A stretch of 64,000 bases of DNA, from contig CABIVS010000002.1 in assembly GCA_902362375.1 (NCBI GenBank), positions 518,757 through 582,756 of the forward strand, in the 5' to 3' direction. The notes beneath the pieces were generated by a model, which made no database searches, was not told the DNA's origin, and saw only the letters and a program-made list of their open reading frames with translations. Both the position numbers and the translations under genes were made by a program. Shown in pieces: positions 19,375 to 28,935 of this stretch; the stretch's first letter is position 1; every line of letters begins with the position of its first letter. The stretch comes from Bacteroidaceae bacterium. GTDB taxonomy: Bacteria > Bacteroidota > Bacteroidia > Bacteroidales > Bacteroidaceae.

Positions 19375-19806
19375 ATGCGAGAAGTATCTATGACTGACTA
19401 TAACTTACAACGATTTTTAGATGCTCAGCGAGGGGATTATGAACAAGCCCTTGCAGAAGTTAGAAACGGGCGGAAATATTCCCATTGGATTTGGTATATA
19501 TTTCCTCAACTGAAAGGATTGGGCGTGAGTTATAATTCACAGTATTATGGTCTTAGCGGCAAAGAAGAGGCTGAAGCATATCTTGCCCATCCAATTTTGG
19601 GAGAAAGACTGCGTGAAATAACGTCTGTTTTTCTTCAATTGAAGAATAAAACGGCGCAGGAAGTTTTCGGTTCGTTAGATGCGGTGAAAGTATTGTCATG
19701 TATGACGCTTTTTAATGAAGTTGCTTCGGATGATTTGTTTCAGCAAGTGATCGACCGTTATTATCAGGGTAAAGTGGATGAGACAACAAAAAGAAAATTG
19801 GAATAA
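19375..19806 (+). CDS. DUF1810 family protein
   Basis: 143 residues with the DUF1810 signature: LQRFLDAQ near the start, then KYSHWIWYIFPQLKGLG and YGLSGKEEAEAYLAHPILGERLRE. Family proteins are calpastatin-like, all-helical and of unknown role, linked elsewhere to ADP-ribose metabolism. It may start at the second ATG (19390, MTDYNLQRF). The next gene follows by 18 bases. Confidence 0.85.
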   Translation: MREVSMTDYNLQRFLDAQRGDYEQALAEVRNGRKYSHWIWYIFPQLKGLGVSYNSQYYGLSGKEEAEAYLAHPILGERLREITSVFLQLKNKTAQEVFGSLDAVKVLSCMTLFNEVASDDLFQQVIDRYYQGKVDETTKRKLE

Positions 19807-19824
19807 TAACTAATACTAATTTAT

Positions 19825-20199
19825 ATGGGCTGTTTAATGAATCTATTATGGCTGTTGCTTGGTGGTATCTTTACCGCTGTCGAATACCTCATTTCGAGTT
19901 TATTGATGATGCTAACCATTATCGGCATTCCTTTTGGAATGCAAACATTGAAGTTGGCCGGACTTGCTTTATGGCCTTTCGGTAAAGAAGTCAGAAGTGG
20001 GAACCGTTCCGGTGGCTGCCTCTATATATTGATGAATATCCTGTGGATATTTCTGGGTGGCATTTGGATTTGTCTGTCACATTTGGTTTTCGGGGCTATA
20101 TTGTGCATTACCATTATCGGAATCCCTTTTGGATTGCAACACTTCAAGTTGGCAGCTTTGGCATTATCACCTTTTGGGAAAGACATTGTAACAGTGTAA
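19825..20199 (+). CDS. YccF-domain inner-membrane protein
   Basis: 124 residues made of two homologous halves, each with a hydrophobic hairpin followed by a TIIGIPFG motif (IGIPFGMQTLKLAGLALWPFGKEV and IGIPFGLQHFKLAALALSPFGKDI). This is the duplicated YccF domain; about four membrane helices. Function is unknown. It is closely spaced to the DUF1810 gene. Confidence 0.85.
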   Translation: MGCLMNLLWLLLGGIFTAVEYLISSLLMMLTIIGIPFGMQTLKLAGLALWPFGKEVRSGNRSGGCLYILMNILWIFLGGIWICLSHLVFGAILCITIIGIPFGLQHFKLAALALSPFGKDIVTV

Positions 20200-20257
20200 G
20201 AGTAGTTGGGAGAGAGTATGCTTATAATTAAAAGTTATAATGCATAATTAGAAACTA

Positions 20258-20289
20258 TTGGCGGGTCTTGATTGTTTACCGTACCTTTG
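20258..20289 (+). promoter_or_regulatory. Promoter of the YeiH-like gene
   Basis: TTG at 20258 and TACCTTTG at 20282-20289, 21 bases apart, about 31 bases before the ATG. Confidence 0.62.
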
Positions 20290-20319
20290 CGCCCGGAAAA
20301 CAATTAAAGATAAAAAGAT

Positions 20320-21312
20320 ATGATTTCAACAGCTACAAAAACTTTGCAGTCAAATAATAAAATGATTTATGTTGCACTGCTTTCCACTCTGACTTTTTTC
20401 CTGTTTTTAGACTATATTCCGGGATTGGAAGCATGGTCGGCTTGGGTAACTCCTCCGGTTGCTTTGTTCCTCGGACTTATTTTTGCATTAACTTGCGGAC
20501 AAGCGCATCCAAAGTTTAATAAGAAAACATCGAAATATCTGTTGCAGTATTCAGTAGTAGGACTGGGATTCGGTATGAATCTTCATTCTGCTTTAGCTTC
20601 CGGTAAGGAAGGTATGGAATTTACGGTTATTTCAGTAATCGGAACATTGGTGATTGGCTGGTTCATCGGACGTAAGTTGTTTAAAATAGACCGGAATACA
20701 GCTTATCTTATCAGTTCGGGAACCGCTATCTGTGGCGGTAGTGCTATTGCAGCAGTGGGACCGGTGTTGAAAGCGAAGGACAGTGAAATGTCTGTGGCAT
20801 TAGGTACAATCTTTATCTTGAACGCTATTGCACTTTTCATTTTCCCTGCCATTGGTCATGCATTGAATATGGATCAACAACAGTTCGGAACATGGGCAGC
20901 TATTGCCATTCATGATACCAGTTCTGTAGTAGGTGCGGGAGCTGCCTATGGAGAAGAAGCATTGAAAGTGGCTACTACTATCAAATTGACCCGTGCTCTT
21001 TGGATTATCCCGATGGCTTTTGCTACCTCATTTATATTCAAGAGCAAAGGACAAAAGATCAGTATTCCATGGTTTATCCTCTTCTTTGTATTGGCATTGG
21101 TGGTAAATACTTATTTACTGGATGGAGTGCCACAATTAGGAGCAGCTATCAACGGTATTGCCCGTAAGACTTTGACGATAACTATGTTCTTTATCGGTGC
21201 TTCTCTTTCTATTGATGTTTTGAAAGCTGTTGGAATTAAACCTCTGATTCAAGGAATATTGCTTTGGGTAATTATTAGCTTGAGTACATTGGCATACATT
21301 TATTTTGTATAA
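20320..21312 (+). CDS. YeiH-type putative sulfate exporter (UPF0324)
   Basis: A 330-residue membrane protein with about ten helices and the family motifs GLGFGMNLHSAL, SSGTAICGGSAIAAVGPV and HDTSSVVGAGAAYG. The YeiH/PSE family is annotated as putative sulfate or sulfur-compound exporters, but direct evidence for substrate is thin. It has its own promoter and shares a bidirectional terminator with convergent recA. Confidence 0.85.
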   Translation: MISTATKTLQSNNKMIYVALLSTLTFFLFLDYIPGLEAWSAWVTPPVALFLGLIFALTCGQAHPKFNKKTSKYLLQYSVVGLGFGMNLHSALASGKEGMEFTVISVIGTLVIGWFIGRKLFKIDRNTAYLISSGTAICGGSAIAAVGPVLKAKDSEMSVALGTIFILNAIALFIFPAIGHALNMDQQQFGTWAAIAIHDTSSVVGAGAAYGEEALKVATTIKLTRALWIIPMAFATSFIFKSKGQKISIPWFILFFVLALVVNTYLLDGVPQLGAAINGIARKTLTITMFFIGASLSIDVLKAVGIKPLIQGILLWVIISLSTLAYIYFV

Positions 21313-21345
21313 GAGAGATAAAAGAGAGAATGATATAAAAGAGAA

Positions 21346-21389
21346 AAAGGTGGGAGAATGATCGTAAACGACTTTCTCCCACCTTTATT
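21346..21389. terminator. Bidirectional terminator between yeiH-like gene and recA
   Basis: AAAGGTGGGAGA pairs with TCTCCCACCTTT (12 bp) with A-rich and T-rich flanks on the respective sides. Confidence 0.85.
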
Positions 21390-21430
21390 TATTTAGCTTT
21401 CAGTTTACGGATAAGCAGATTCAAAGCGAA

Positions 21431-22465
21431 TTATTTCTTCTTCAATTCTTCAAAAATCAGTCCTTCCAGTTCTTCTGCCAGTTCAGGATTATCCATAATG
21501 CATTGTTTAGCAGCATCACGTCCTTGTCCTAGCTTGGTGTCGTTGTAACTATACCATGAACCGCTCTTCTTGATGATCCCTAAGTCAGCACCCAAGTCGA
21601 TGATTTCTCCGGAGTGGGAGATACCTTCACCGAACATGATGTCAAATTCAGCTTTGCGGAAAGGAGGCGCTACTTTGTTTTTCACTACTTTCACTTTGGT
21701 CAGTTTACCAAGAATCTCTTCACCATCTTTGATGGGTTGGCTGCCACGGATATCCAAACGTACAGAAGCATAAAACTTCAAAGCGTTACCACCGGTAGTT
21801 GTTTCCGGGTTACCGAACATAACACCGATCTTTTCACGCAACTGGTTAATGAAAATGCAAGTCGTACGTGTCTTACTTACTGCAGCTGTCAGCTTACGAA
21901 GTGCCTGAGACATCAAACGTGCCTGAAGACCTACCTTATTGTCACCCATGTCACCTTCGATTTCCGCTTTAGGAGTCAGTGCGGCTACAGAGTCGATAAC
22001 GATGATGTCGATAGCAGAAGAACGGATCAGTTGTTCTGCAATTTCCAAAGCCTGTTCTCCATTGTCCGGTTGAGAGATATAAAGATCATCAATGTTCACT
22101 CCCAGCTTAGATGCATAGAAACGGTCGAAAGCGTGTTCGGCATCAATGAAAGCAGCGATACCGCCAGCCTTCTGCGCTTCAGCAATGGCATGAATAGCCA
22201 ATGTTGTTTTACCGGATGATTCCGGGCCATAGATTTCGATAATTCTACCTCTTGGGTAACCTCCAACGCCAAGTGCCACGTTCAAGGCAATAGAACCTGT
22301 CGGGATCACTTCTACTTGTTCAACACTATTATCACCCATTTTCATGATAGAACCTTTACCGAAGCTCTTTTCTATCTTTTCCATGGCAGCCTGTAAGGCT
22401 TTTAGTTTTTCGCTTGATGCCATTTTATTATCTGTTTCAAAATTAAGTTCATCTTTCTTTGCCAT
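21431..22465 (-). CDS. recA: Recombinase RecA
   Basis: ATP-dependent strand-exchange protein for homologous recombination and SOS induction. 344 residues; Walker [10 protein letters not shown] near 77, Walker [14 protein letters not shown]2 loop [23 protein letters not shown] short Bacteroides-type acidic N-terminal extension precedes the core. bcp lies 25 bases upstream on the same strand, so the two may be cotranscribed. Confidence 0.97.
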   Translation of the reverse strand: MAKKDELNFETDNKMASSEKLKALQAAMEKIEKSFGKGSIMKMGDNSVEQVEVIPTGSIALNVALGVGGYPRGRIIEIYGPESSGKTTLAIHAIAEAQKAGGIAAFIDAEHAFDRFYASKLGVNIDDLYISQPDNGEQALEIAEQLIRSSAIDIIVIDSVAALTPKAEIEGDMGDNKVGLQARLMSQALRKLTAAVSKTRTTCIFINQLREKIGVMFGNPETTTGGNALKFYASVRLDIRGSQPIKDGEEILGKLTKVKVVKNKVAPPFRKAEFDIMFGEGISHSGEIIDLGADLGIIKKSGSWYSYNDTKLGQGRDAAKQCIMDNPELAEELEGLIFEELKKK

Positions 22466-22490
22466 ACCTTATCTAATATAATTAATGGAG

Positions 22491-22946
22491 TTATTGATTT
22501 AAAATCTGTGAGGCATGTTCCTTGGTCTTCACTTCTTTTGGAGTGATAATCCGTTCTACGATTCCCTCTTCATTAATCAGGAAAGTAGTGCGGAAAGTAC
22601 CCATGTAAGCACGTCCGTACAGTTTCTTTTCTCCCCATACGCCAAACTCTTCCACTAACTTTTTGTCAGTGTCAGCAATCAGGGTAAAAGGAAGATTGTT
22701 CTTTTCGATAAATTTCTGGTGCGACTTTTCATTGTCTACGCTGACACCGATTACTTCATAGCCGGCTTTACGTAGTTCGGAATAGTTGTCGCGTAGATTA
22801 CACGCTTGTGCGGTGCAACCCGATGTACTGTCCTTCGGGTAGAAGTACAACACAATCTTTTTTCCTTTATAAGCACTTAAACGGATTTCTTCGCCTTTTT
22901 CATTGATGCCTAAGATTTCCGGTGCTTTATCTCCTACGTTTATCAT
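22491..22946 (-). CDS. bcp: Thioredoxin-dependent thiol peroxidase (Bcp/PrxQ)
   Basis: Peroxiredoxin reducing hydroperoxides with thioredoxin as donor. 151 residues; YFYPKDSTSGCTAQACNLRD holds the peroxidatic cysteine and, five residues later, the resolving cysteine of the PrxQ type. The usual proline before the GCT motif is replaced by serine. Positioned between the dehydrogenase gene and recA in one minus-strand cluster. Confidence 0.92.
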   Translation of the reverse strand: MINVGDKAPEILGINEKGEEIRLSAYKGKKIVLYFYPKDSTSGCTAQACNLRDNYSELRKAGYEVIGVSVDNEKSHQKFIEKNNLPFTLIADTDKKLVEEFGVWGEKKLYGRAYMGTFRTTFLINEEGIVERIITPKEVKTKEHASQILNQ

Positions 22947-22975
22947 AACTATCTTTTTAATGAACAGGTCTACTC

Positions 22976-24169
22976 TTATAATTCCAGATTTTTGTCGAAC
23001 TCTTCATGCCAGGGAAGACCTTGCTTATTGAGTTGTTCCATAAACGGATCCGGATTGAACTCTTCTACGTTGTTTACACCCGGACGTTTCCATTCACCTT
23101 TGAAGAACATCATGGCTCCGATCATTGCCGGAACTCCGGTGGTGTAGCTCACTCCTTGCATACCAGTTTCCCGGTAAGCTTCCTGATGGCTGCAGTTGTT
23201 GTATACATAATAAGTACGTTCCTTGCCATCTTTCAAACCGCGGATACGACAACCGATAGAGGTTTCTCCTTCGTAGTTTTCTCCTAAATCCTGCGGGTTA
23301 GGCAATACAGCTTTCAAGAATTGCAGCGGCACAATCTTCACTCCGTTGTAATCAACTTCGTCGATTCGTGCCATACCGATGTTTTGGATAACGCGTAAGT
23401 GAGTTAAATACTCTTGTCCGAAAGTCATCCAGAAACGTGCACGTTTGATGGTCGGGTAATGTTTCACCAATGACTCCAGTTCTTCGTGATAAAGAAGATA
23501 AGAATCACGGGGACCGATGTTCGGATATGTCAGGTCTTTATGGATTTCCAGCGGACCGGTAGTTACCCATTTGCCATTTTCATAATAGCGTCCGTTCTGC
23601 GTAATTTCGCGGATGTTGATTTCCGGATTGAAGTTCGTAGCAAATGCTTTATGATGGTTACCCGCATTACAGTCTACAATGTCCAGATATTGAATCTCAT
23701 CAAAATAATGTTTAGCTGCATAAGCGGTATAGATGCCACTTACTCCCGGGTCGAATCCGCAACCGAGAATAGCTGTCAGACCTGCTTCTTTGAAGCGATC
23801 GTGGTAAGCCCACTGCCAACTGTATTCAAAGTGAGCTTCATCCTTCGGCTCGTAGTTAGCGGTGTCCAGATAGTTCACTCCAGCTTTCAGACAAGCTTCC
23901 ATAATAGTCAGATCCTGATAAGGGAGAGCCACATTAATCACCATTTCCGGTTTGAAATCGTTGAATAAGGCTACCAGCTCATCTACATTGTCTGCATCAA
24001 CTTTAGCTGTTTTTATATTGGGGTTACCTATTGCCTCGACGATTTTATCGCATTTCTCTTTCGTACGGCTGGCAATCATGATATCTGTAAATACATCGGC
24101 ATTTTGTGCCACTTTGTGCGCAACGACAGTGCCAACACCGCCCGCACCAATAATAAGAACTCTACCCAT
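22976..24169 (-). CDS. Saccharopine dehydrogenase family protein, carboxynorspermidine synthase-like
   Basis: 397 residues with an N-terminal Rossmann fold (RVLIIGAGGVGTVVAHKVA) and the C-terminal saccharopine-dehydrogenase domain. The best-fitting members are carboxynorspermidine/carboxyspermidine dehydrogenases, which condense aspartate semialdehyde with a diamine in the alternative spermidine route used by Bacteroides. The partner decarboxylase gene (nspC) is not in the window. A saccharopine dehydrogenase role cannot be excluded by sequence alone. Confidence 0.8.
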   Translation of the reverse strand: MGRVLIIGAGGVGTVVAHKVAQNADVFTDIMIASRTKEKCDKIVEAIGNPNIKTAKVDADNVDELVALFNDFKPEMVINVALPYQDLTIMEACLKAGVNYLDTANYEPKDEAHFEYSWQWAYHDRFKEAGLTAILGCGFDPGVSGIYTAYAAKHYFDEIQYLDIVDCNAGNHHKAFATNFNPEINIREITQNGRYYENGKWVTTGPLEIHKDLTYPNIGPRDSYLLYHEELESLVKHYPTIKRARFWMTFGQEYLTHLRVIQNIGMARIDEVDYNGVKIVPLQFLKAVLPNPQDLGENYEGETSIGCRIRGLKDGKERTYYVYNNCSHQEAYRETGMQGVSYTTGVPAMIGAMMFFKGEWKRPGVNNVEEFNPDPFMEQLNKQGLPWHEEFDKNLEL

Positions 24170-24266
24170 TTCGTTAATTGCGAATTAAAATATTAAGAAT
24201 ATTGGAATTGTTAGCTTTGCAAATATACGTGATTATTTTCAGATAATCATTCGCAGCTACTCCTTT

Positions 24267-25550
24267 TTATTTGTAACGCTGCAAGGTTCCATTTTCAAAA
24301 TCCAGTGTTTTGCCATTGTAGAACCAAGTTTCGAAACGATTGTCTTTTTTTAGCTCGATTTCTATCGGATCACCAATGGATAAACGACATTCCACTGTAC
24401 TCATGCCCGTCTCCAGATCTCCCCGGGAGATAATCTGCCAACGATTTTCTGTGATACCCGGATATTTTTTATGTATATCTTCGAATCCGAAAAAGTCTTC
24501 GATATAATTTTCATTTCTGACGATAACATCATATTTCAGATCGGTTTCCAATTCATAGATTGCTCCGTCCTTGTCTTCTAATGAGAGAACAGCCAGACTG
24601 CCGGGAGGAGATAATCTAATATCTTTGATTTGCAGAACTGTATATCGGGGCAGGTGAACGCGTGATTCGGTCTGCTTGTCTTCAAAAGATATGATTCTTT
24701 TGGCTGGCAGCACCTTTTTAGGATAAACTGTCATTCCCATATATTTGTTTTTCAGGCTTTCGATAGTGCCCAGGCTCTTATTGGTGAAACTGAATGCATT
24801 TGAGAAATATTTCATTCTCTTTTCTCCTTGAAAATCATTCAGGTCCATGCCGGAGTTTGTTCGTGAGAGGGCAACTTCCAGATAATAAGAATGTCCCTGT
24901 GTGTCTTTGAATACGATTTTTGCCGGATATGCCTGACTGCCGACTCCGATAGCGGTAATCGTTGCTTCCGTATTGACGGGAATGGCTATATCCCGGTAGC
25001 CGGAATAATTGTTGGCATCGTCTATCCGGACACTTTCTGCTTGTATATAGACTGTTTTTCCTACCAACAGCTCTTTTGCTGTATCCACATCTTTCAGATA
25101 GACCAGTCCGTTGATACCGGTACGGGGAGCCTTTTCGGAGATCTCCTCCAGCCGCATATTCTTTATCTCATAATAATATTTTCCTCCCTCACATTCGAAG
25201 ATGAAGCGGGTGGAGTAGTTAGTCCCGTTGGAGATATTTTGAGCTTTCTCTTCAGTTCCTGTGAAAGTGAGTATTTTATGTTTCAGCAGGCTGTTGTCTA
25301 CTCCTTTCTCGGTGTCATAGCTGGAAAGGGTGGGAAGGAACATGCTCCGTGGAGATGGAACGAGCATAAATTTCATTCCGGGTGTCCATTTGCCCAGCGG
25401 TAGCAGCGGAAAATTACTCCTGATAAACTGTTCTTCTTGACCTACAGGGATTTCCTGTGCGGAAGGAGTAGTGACGATATAATCGCTTTGAGCTGTGATA
25501 GGAGGCGTAACACAGCAGAATAGAATCAAAGACAGGACAATTATTCTCAT
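24267..25550 (-). CDS. Exported hypothetical protein
   Basis: 427 residues with a clear Sec signal peptide (about 1-20, LSLILFCCVTPPITAQ with AxA-like cleavage). The remainder is hydrophilic and mostly beta-rich, with repeated short segments around YYLEVALSR and YELETDLKY and four or more 'GKTVYIQ/GMTVYPKKV' like strands suggesting repeated small beta-barrel units. I recognise no characterised family. Likely periplasmic or surface exposed. Confidence 0.6.
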   Translation of the reverse strand: MRIIVLSLILFCCVTPPITAQSDYIVTTPSAQEIPVGQEEQFIRSNFPLLPLGKWTPGMKFMLVPSPRSMFLPTLSSYDTEKGVDNSLLKHKILTFTGTEEKAQNISNGTNYSTRFIFECEGGKYYYEIKNMRLEEISEKAPRTGINGLVYLKDVDTAKELLVGKTVYIQAESVRIDDANNYSGYRDIAIPVNTEATITAIGVGSQAYPAKIVFKDTQGHSYYLEVALSRTNSGMDLNDFQGEKRMKYFSNAFSFTNKSLGTIESLKNKYMGMTVYPKKVLPAKRIISFEDKQTESRVHLPRYTVLQIKDIRLSPPGSLAVLSLEDKDGAIYELETDLKYDVIVRNENYIEDFFGFEDIHKKYPGITENRWQIISRGDLETGMSTVECRLSIGDPIEIELKKDNRFETWFYNGKTLDFENGTLQRYK

Positions 25551-25655
25551 ATTTGTTTACTTTAGGTGAACTATGTAAATTGTTCGTTTGTTGTATATTT
25601 ATTGGCAAATGTATATATTTTATGTTGCATTGGATATTATTTCCCAATCTTTTGA

Positions 25656-25663
25656 TATCTTTG
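25656..25663 (+). promoter_or_regulatory. Promoter -7 element of the META-domain gene
   Basis: Exact TAnnTTTG match (TATCTTTG) 32 bases ahead of the ATG, with TTGG about 22 bases upstream. Confidence 0.6.
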
Positions 25664-25694
25664 CCCCCGATTTTAACTTAAACGTTATAACAAT

Positions 25695-26483
25695 ATGAAG
25701 AAAGTATTTGTTTCAATTTGCATTGCTGGTGCAGCACTTGCAATGTCTTCGTGCCGTTCGGTTGAGAAGGCAATTCCCCTGTCATCTATCAATGGTGAAT
25801 GGAATATCATAGAAGTCAATGGCTCGAAAATCACTCCGGGCGAAAGTAAATCCCTTCCTTTTATCGCTTTTGATACAGCAACCGGTCGTGTGTCCGGCAA
25901 TAGCGGCTGTAATCGGATGATGGGTAGCTTCGATGTAAATGCGAAGCCGGGAAGTCTTGAACTTACAGGAATGGCTAGTACCCGGATGATGTGTCCGGAT
26001 ATGACTACTGAAAATAATGTATTGAATGCTTTTGCGCAAGTAAAAGGATATAAGAAGGCAGGTAAAGACAAAATGTATCTTTGCAATTCGTCCAACCGCC
26101 CGGTTGTCGTTCTACAAAAGAAGGAGGCTGATGTGAAACTTTCGGTTTTGAATGGAGAATGGAAAATTAAAGAAGTGAATGGTGAGGCAATTCCTTCCGG
26201 AATGGAAAAACAACCTTTCATTGCTTTTGATGTGAAGAAAAAGACAATTCATGGCAATGCCGGATGTAATCTGATTAATGGCGGTTTTGAAACCAGTACC
26301 AGTAATGCCAAATCTATTTCTTTCCCGGGAGTAGCGAGCACAATGATGGCTTGTCCGGACATGGAAACAGAAGGTAAGGTGCTGAAAGCTATCAATGAGG
26401 TGAAGTCATTCGATGTGTTGTCCGGTGGTGGCATTGGCTTGTATGATGCAAATGGCGCATTGGTCATCGTGCTGGAAAAGTAA
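25695..26483 (+). CDS. Lipoprotein with two META domains
   Basis: 262 residues. A lipoprotein signal ends in AMSSC with the lipidated C20. Two META (HslJ-like) domains follow at about 30-135 and 145-260, each with a GEWNIIEVNG/GEWKIKEVNG start, an FIAFD strand and a GNSGCNRM/GNAGCNLI loop, then a STRMMCPDM/STMMACPDM motif. HslJ in E. coli is a heat-inducible outer-membrane lipoprotein linked to novobiocin tolerance; the role here is unknown. Confidence 0.88.
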   Translation: MKKVFVSICIAGAALAMSSCRSVEKAIPLSSINGEWNIIEVNGSKITPGESKSLPFIAFDTATGRVSGNSGCNRMMGSFDVNAKPGSLELTGMASTRMMCPDMTTENNVLNAFAQVKGYKKAGKDKMYLCNSSNRPVVVLQKKEADVKLSVLNGEWKIKEVNGEAIPSGMEKQPFIAFDVKKKTIHGNAGCNLINGGFETSTSNAKSISFPGVASTMMACPDMETEGKVLKAINEVKSFDVLSGGGIGLYDANGALVIVLEK

Positions 26484-26507
26484 TAAATAGATTATCTATA
26501 TAATAGG

Positions 26508-26550
26508 ATATGCCTGTGTCGCACATGATGACACAGGCATATTTTTTTTC
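26508..26550 (+). terminator. Intrinsic terminator after the META-domain gene
   Basis: ATGCCTGTGTC pairs with GACACAGGCAT (11 bp, 9-base loop) and is followed by eight T. Confidence 0.92.
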
Positions 26551-26690
26551 TTTTCATCGAACCAGAGCCGTCTGCATTTGTTTAAAGAAACAGTTGCTGA
26601 CTGGCTTTGAATATGACTATGTCAGCAGTGTCTATTTATTAAAACTGTCTTTTTGGCAGATATTATGTCATGCATTCGTATAATTTCCTT

Positions 26691-26706
26691 TTGGCACACG
26701 GTTTGC
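26691..26706 (+). promoter_or_regulatory. Sigma-54-like (-24/-12) promoter of dnaK
   Basis: TTGGCACACGGTTTGC followed by T contains TGGCAC-N5-TTGCT, an exact fit to the core RpoN consensus with GG-N10-GC spacing. Transcription would start near 26718, giving a leader of about 93 bases. The same pattern precedes clpB. Confidence 0.55.
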
Positions 26707-26810
26707 TTTTTAGTAAGCGTCCGTTCGCGACGAGGCTCGCTGATAAGAGCCGGAGAAACAACCGGACAAAAAGAAATCATAGAATAAATAATAAATAAAA
26801 AATAACGATC

Positions 26811-28724
26811 ATGGGAAAAATTATTGGTATTGACTTAGGAACTACAAACTCTTGTGTTGCCGTATTTGAAGGTAACGAACCTGTAGTAATTGCAAACAGT
26901 GAAGGTAAACGTACGACTCCTTCTGTTGTCGCTTTCGTAGATGGCGGTGAACGTAAGGTAGGAGATCCTGCAAAACGTCAGGCTATTACGAATCCTACAC
27001 GTACAATCTTCTCTATCAAACGTTTCATGGGTGAAACTTGGGATCAGGTGCAAAAAGAGGTGACTCGTGTTCCTTATAAAGTAGTGAAAGGTGACAATAA
27101 CACTCCGCGTGTTGACATTGACGGACGTCTGTACACTCCGCAGGAAATCTCTGCTATGATTCTTCAGAAGATGAAGAAGACTGCTGAAGACTATCTTGGA
27201 CAGGAAGTGACAGAAGCAGTTATCACCGTTCCTGCATATTTCTCCGACTCTCAACGTCAGGCTACTAAAGAAGCCGGACAGATTGCCGGTCTGGAAGTAA
27301 AACGTATTGTAAACGAACCGACAGCCGCTGCTCTTGCTTACGGTCTGGATAAGGCTCACAAAGATATGAAGATTGCTGTATTCGACCTTGGTGGTGGTAC
27401 ATTCGATATTTCTATCCTTGAATTTGGTGGTGGTGTGTTTGAAGTACTTTCTACAAATGGTGATACTCACTTGGGTGGTGATGACTTCGACCAGGTAATC
27501 ATCAACTGGTTGGTACAGGAATTCAAGAATGACGAAGGTGCTGACCTGACTCAGGATCCGATGGCTTTGCAACGTCTGAAAGAAGCTGCAGAAAAAGCTA
27601 AGATTGAGCTTTCTTCTTCTACAAGTACAGAAATCAACTTGCCGTATATCATGCCGGTAGGTGGTGTGCCTAAGCACTTGGTGAAGACTTTGACTCGTGC
27701 AAAATTCGAATCTCTGGCTCACGAATTGATTCAGGCTTGTCTTGAACCATGTAAGAAAGCAATGAGCGATGCAGGTTTGAACAATGCTGATATTGATGAA
27801 GTAATCCTTGTTGGTGGTTCTTCCCGTATTCCGGCTGTTCAGAAGTTGGTAGAAGATTTCTTCGGCAAGACTCCTTCTAAAGGTGTGAATCCGGATGAAG
27901 TGGTAGCTATTGGTGCTGCTGTACAGGGTGCTGTTTTGACAGATGAAATCAAAGGTGTAGTATTGTTGGATGTTACTCCGTTGTCAATGGGTATCGAAAC
28001 ACTGGGTGGTGTGATGACTAAGTTGATCGACGCTAACACTACCATCCCGGCTCGTAAGAGTGAAACATTCTCTACTGCTGCCGATAACCAGACGGAAGTT
28101 ACTATCCACGTGTTACAGGGAGAACGTCCGATGGCTGCACAGAATAAATCAATCGGTCAGTTCAACTTGACAGGTATTGCTCCGGCTCGTCGTGGTGTTC
28201 CTCAAATTGAGGTTACATTTGATATCGATGCCAACGGTATTTTGAAAGTATCTGCAAAAGATAAGGCTACCGGTAAAGAACAGGCTATCCGTATTGAAGC
28301 ATCCAGCGGTTTGAGCAAGGAAGAAATCGAAAAGATGAAGGCTGAAGCTGAAGCTAATGCTGAAGCAGATAAGAAAGAACGTGAAAAGATCGACAAGCTG
28401 AACCAGGCTGACAGCGTAATCTTCTCTACTGAAAATCAGTTGAAAGAATTAGGTGATAAGTTGCCTGCTGACAAGAAAGCTCCGATTGAAGCTGCTTTGC
28501 AGAAATTGAAAGATGCTCACAAGGCACAGGATTTGGCTGCTATTGATACTGCTATGGCAGAAATCAATACTGCTTTCCAGGCTGCAAGTGCTGAAATGTA
28601 TGCACAGAGCGGTGCGCAAGGTGGAGCACAGGCTGGTCCTGATATGAATGGTGGTGCTGGCCAGCAAGATAACAGCAAGCACGGAGATAACGTTCAGGAT
28701 GCTGACTTCGAGGAAGTGAAATAA
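26811..28724 (+). CDS. dnaK: Molecular chaperone DnaK (Hsp70)
   Basis: 637 residues, full length. ATPase domain with [13 protein letters not shown] at the start, [13 protein letters not shown], and [13 protein letters not shown]; interdomain linker [11 protein letters not shown]; substrate-binding domain from about 390; C-terminal Gly/Ala/Gln-rich tail ending FEEVK. Neither grpE nor dnaJ is adjacent. It is the last chromosomal gene before the conjugative element, whose excision/integration operon begins 200 bases downstream. Confidence 0.97.
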   Translation: MGKIIGIDLGTTNSCVAVFEGNEPVVIANSEGKRTTPSVVAFVDGGERKVGDPAKRQAITNPTRTIFSIKRFMGETWDQVQKEVTRVPYKVVKGDNNTPRVDIDGRLYTPQEISAMILQKMKKTAEDYLGQEVTEAVITVPAYFSDSQRQATKEAGQIAGLEVKRIVNEPTAAALAYGLDKAHKDMKIAVFDLGGGTFDISILEFGGGVFEVLSTNGDTHLGGDDFDQVIINWLVQEFKNDEGADLTQDPMALQRLKEAAEKAKIELSSSTSTEINLPYIMPVGGVPKHLVKTLTRAKFESLAHELIQACLEPCKKAMSDAGLNNADIDEVILVGGSSRIPAVQKLVEDFFGKTPSKGVNPDEVVAIGAAVQGAVLTDEIKGVVLLDVTPLSMGIETLGGVMTKLIDANTTIPARKSETFSTAADNQTEVTIHVLQGERPMAAQNKSIGQFNLTGIAPARRGVPQIEVTFDIDANGILKVSAKDKATGKEQAIRIEASSGLSKEEIEKMKAEAEANAEADKKEREKIDKLNQADSVIFSTENQLKELGDKLPADKKAPIEAALQKLKDAHKAQDLAAIDTAMAEINTAFQAASAEMYAQSGAQGGAQAGPDMNGGAGQQDNSKHGDNVQDADFEEVK

Positions 28725-28758
28725 GCACATAGAGAAATAAGAATACAATATCAAATGG

Positions 28759-28792
28759 AAAGCGTGTAGCTCAATGAGTTACACGCTTTTCT
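28759..28792 (+). terminator. dnaK terminator at the chromosome/element junction
   Basis: AAAGCGTGTAGCTCA pairs with TGAGTTACACGCTTT (one G:T pair) and leads into a T-rich tract. The -33 element of the downstream promoter lies in this same T tract. Confidence 0.85.
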
Positions 28793-28796
28793 TGTT

Positions 28797-28828
28797 TTTG
28801 GCCGTACACAATAATATTGCTATCTTTG
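28797..28828 (+). promoter_or_regulatory. Promoter of the excisionase-integrase operon
   Basis: TTTG (28797-28800) and TATCTTTG (28821-28828) separated by exactly 20 bases form a near-ideal Bacteroides promoter. The -33 box overlaps the T tract of the dnaK terminator. Confidence 0.7.
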
Positions 28829-28881
28829 CGTTATTATTATAAACATCTGTACCTTATTTGTACCTGTAAGAAAAAGTAGAT

Positions 28882-28935
28882 ATGATGAGAAGAATAGATA
28901 TTAAGAACTACAAAATGAATGAATTATGGCAGTAG
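28882..28935 (+). CDS. 17-residue leader ORF overlapping the excisionase gene
   Basis: ATG-ATG-AGA-AGA encodes MMRRIDIKNYKMNELWQ and stops at TAG inside the first codons of the next gene (ATGGCAGTAG). The overlap of stop and start in different frames is what translational coupling would look like. No homology is known to me; it may be chance. Confidence 0.35.
   Translation: MMRRIDIKNYKMNELWQ

Larger units (their letters stand above)
26484..26810. other. 327-base META gene-dnaK spacer with structured dnaK leader
   Basis: Holds the META-gene terminator (26508-26550), a sigma-54-like promoter (26691-26706), and a leader of about 90 bases in which GGCTC/GAGCC forms an inner hairpin and GTCCG pairs with CGGAC around it. 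No CIRCE operator (TTAGCACTC-N9-GAGTGCTAA) is visible. Confidence 0.6.

Noticed and set aside
28793-28925. Exact attL core of the element
   Set aside because: The other junction is outside the window, so no direct repeat can be compared; any chosen core would be a guess.
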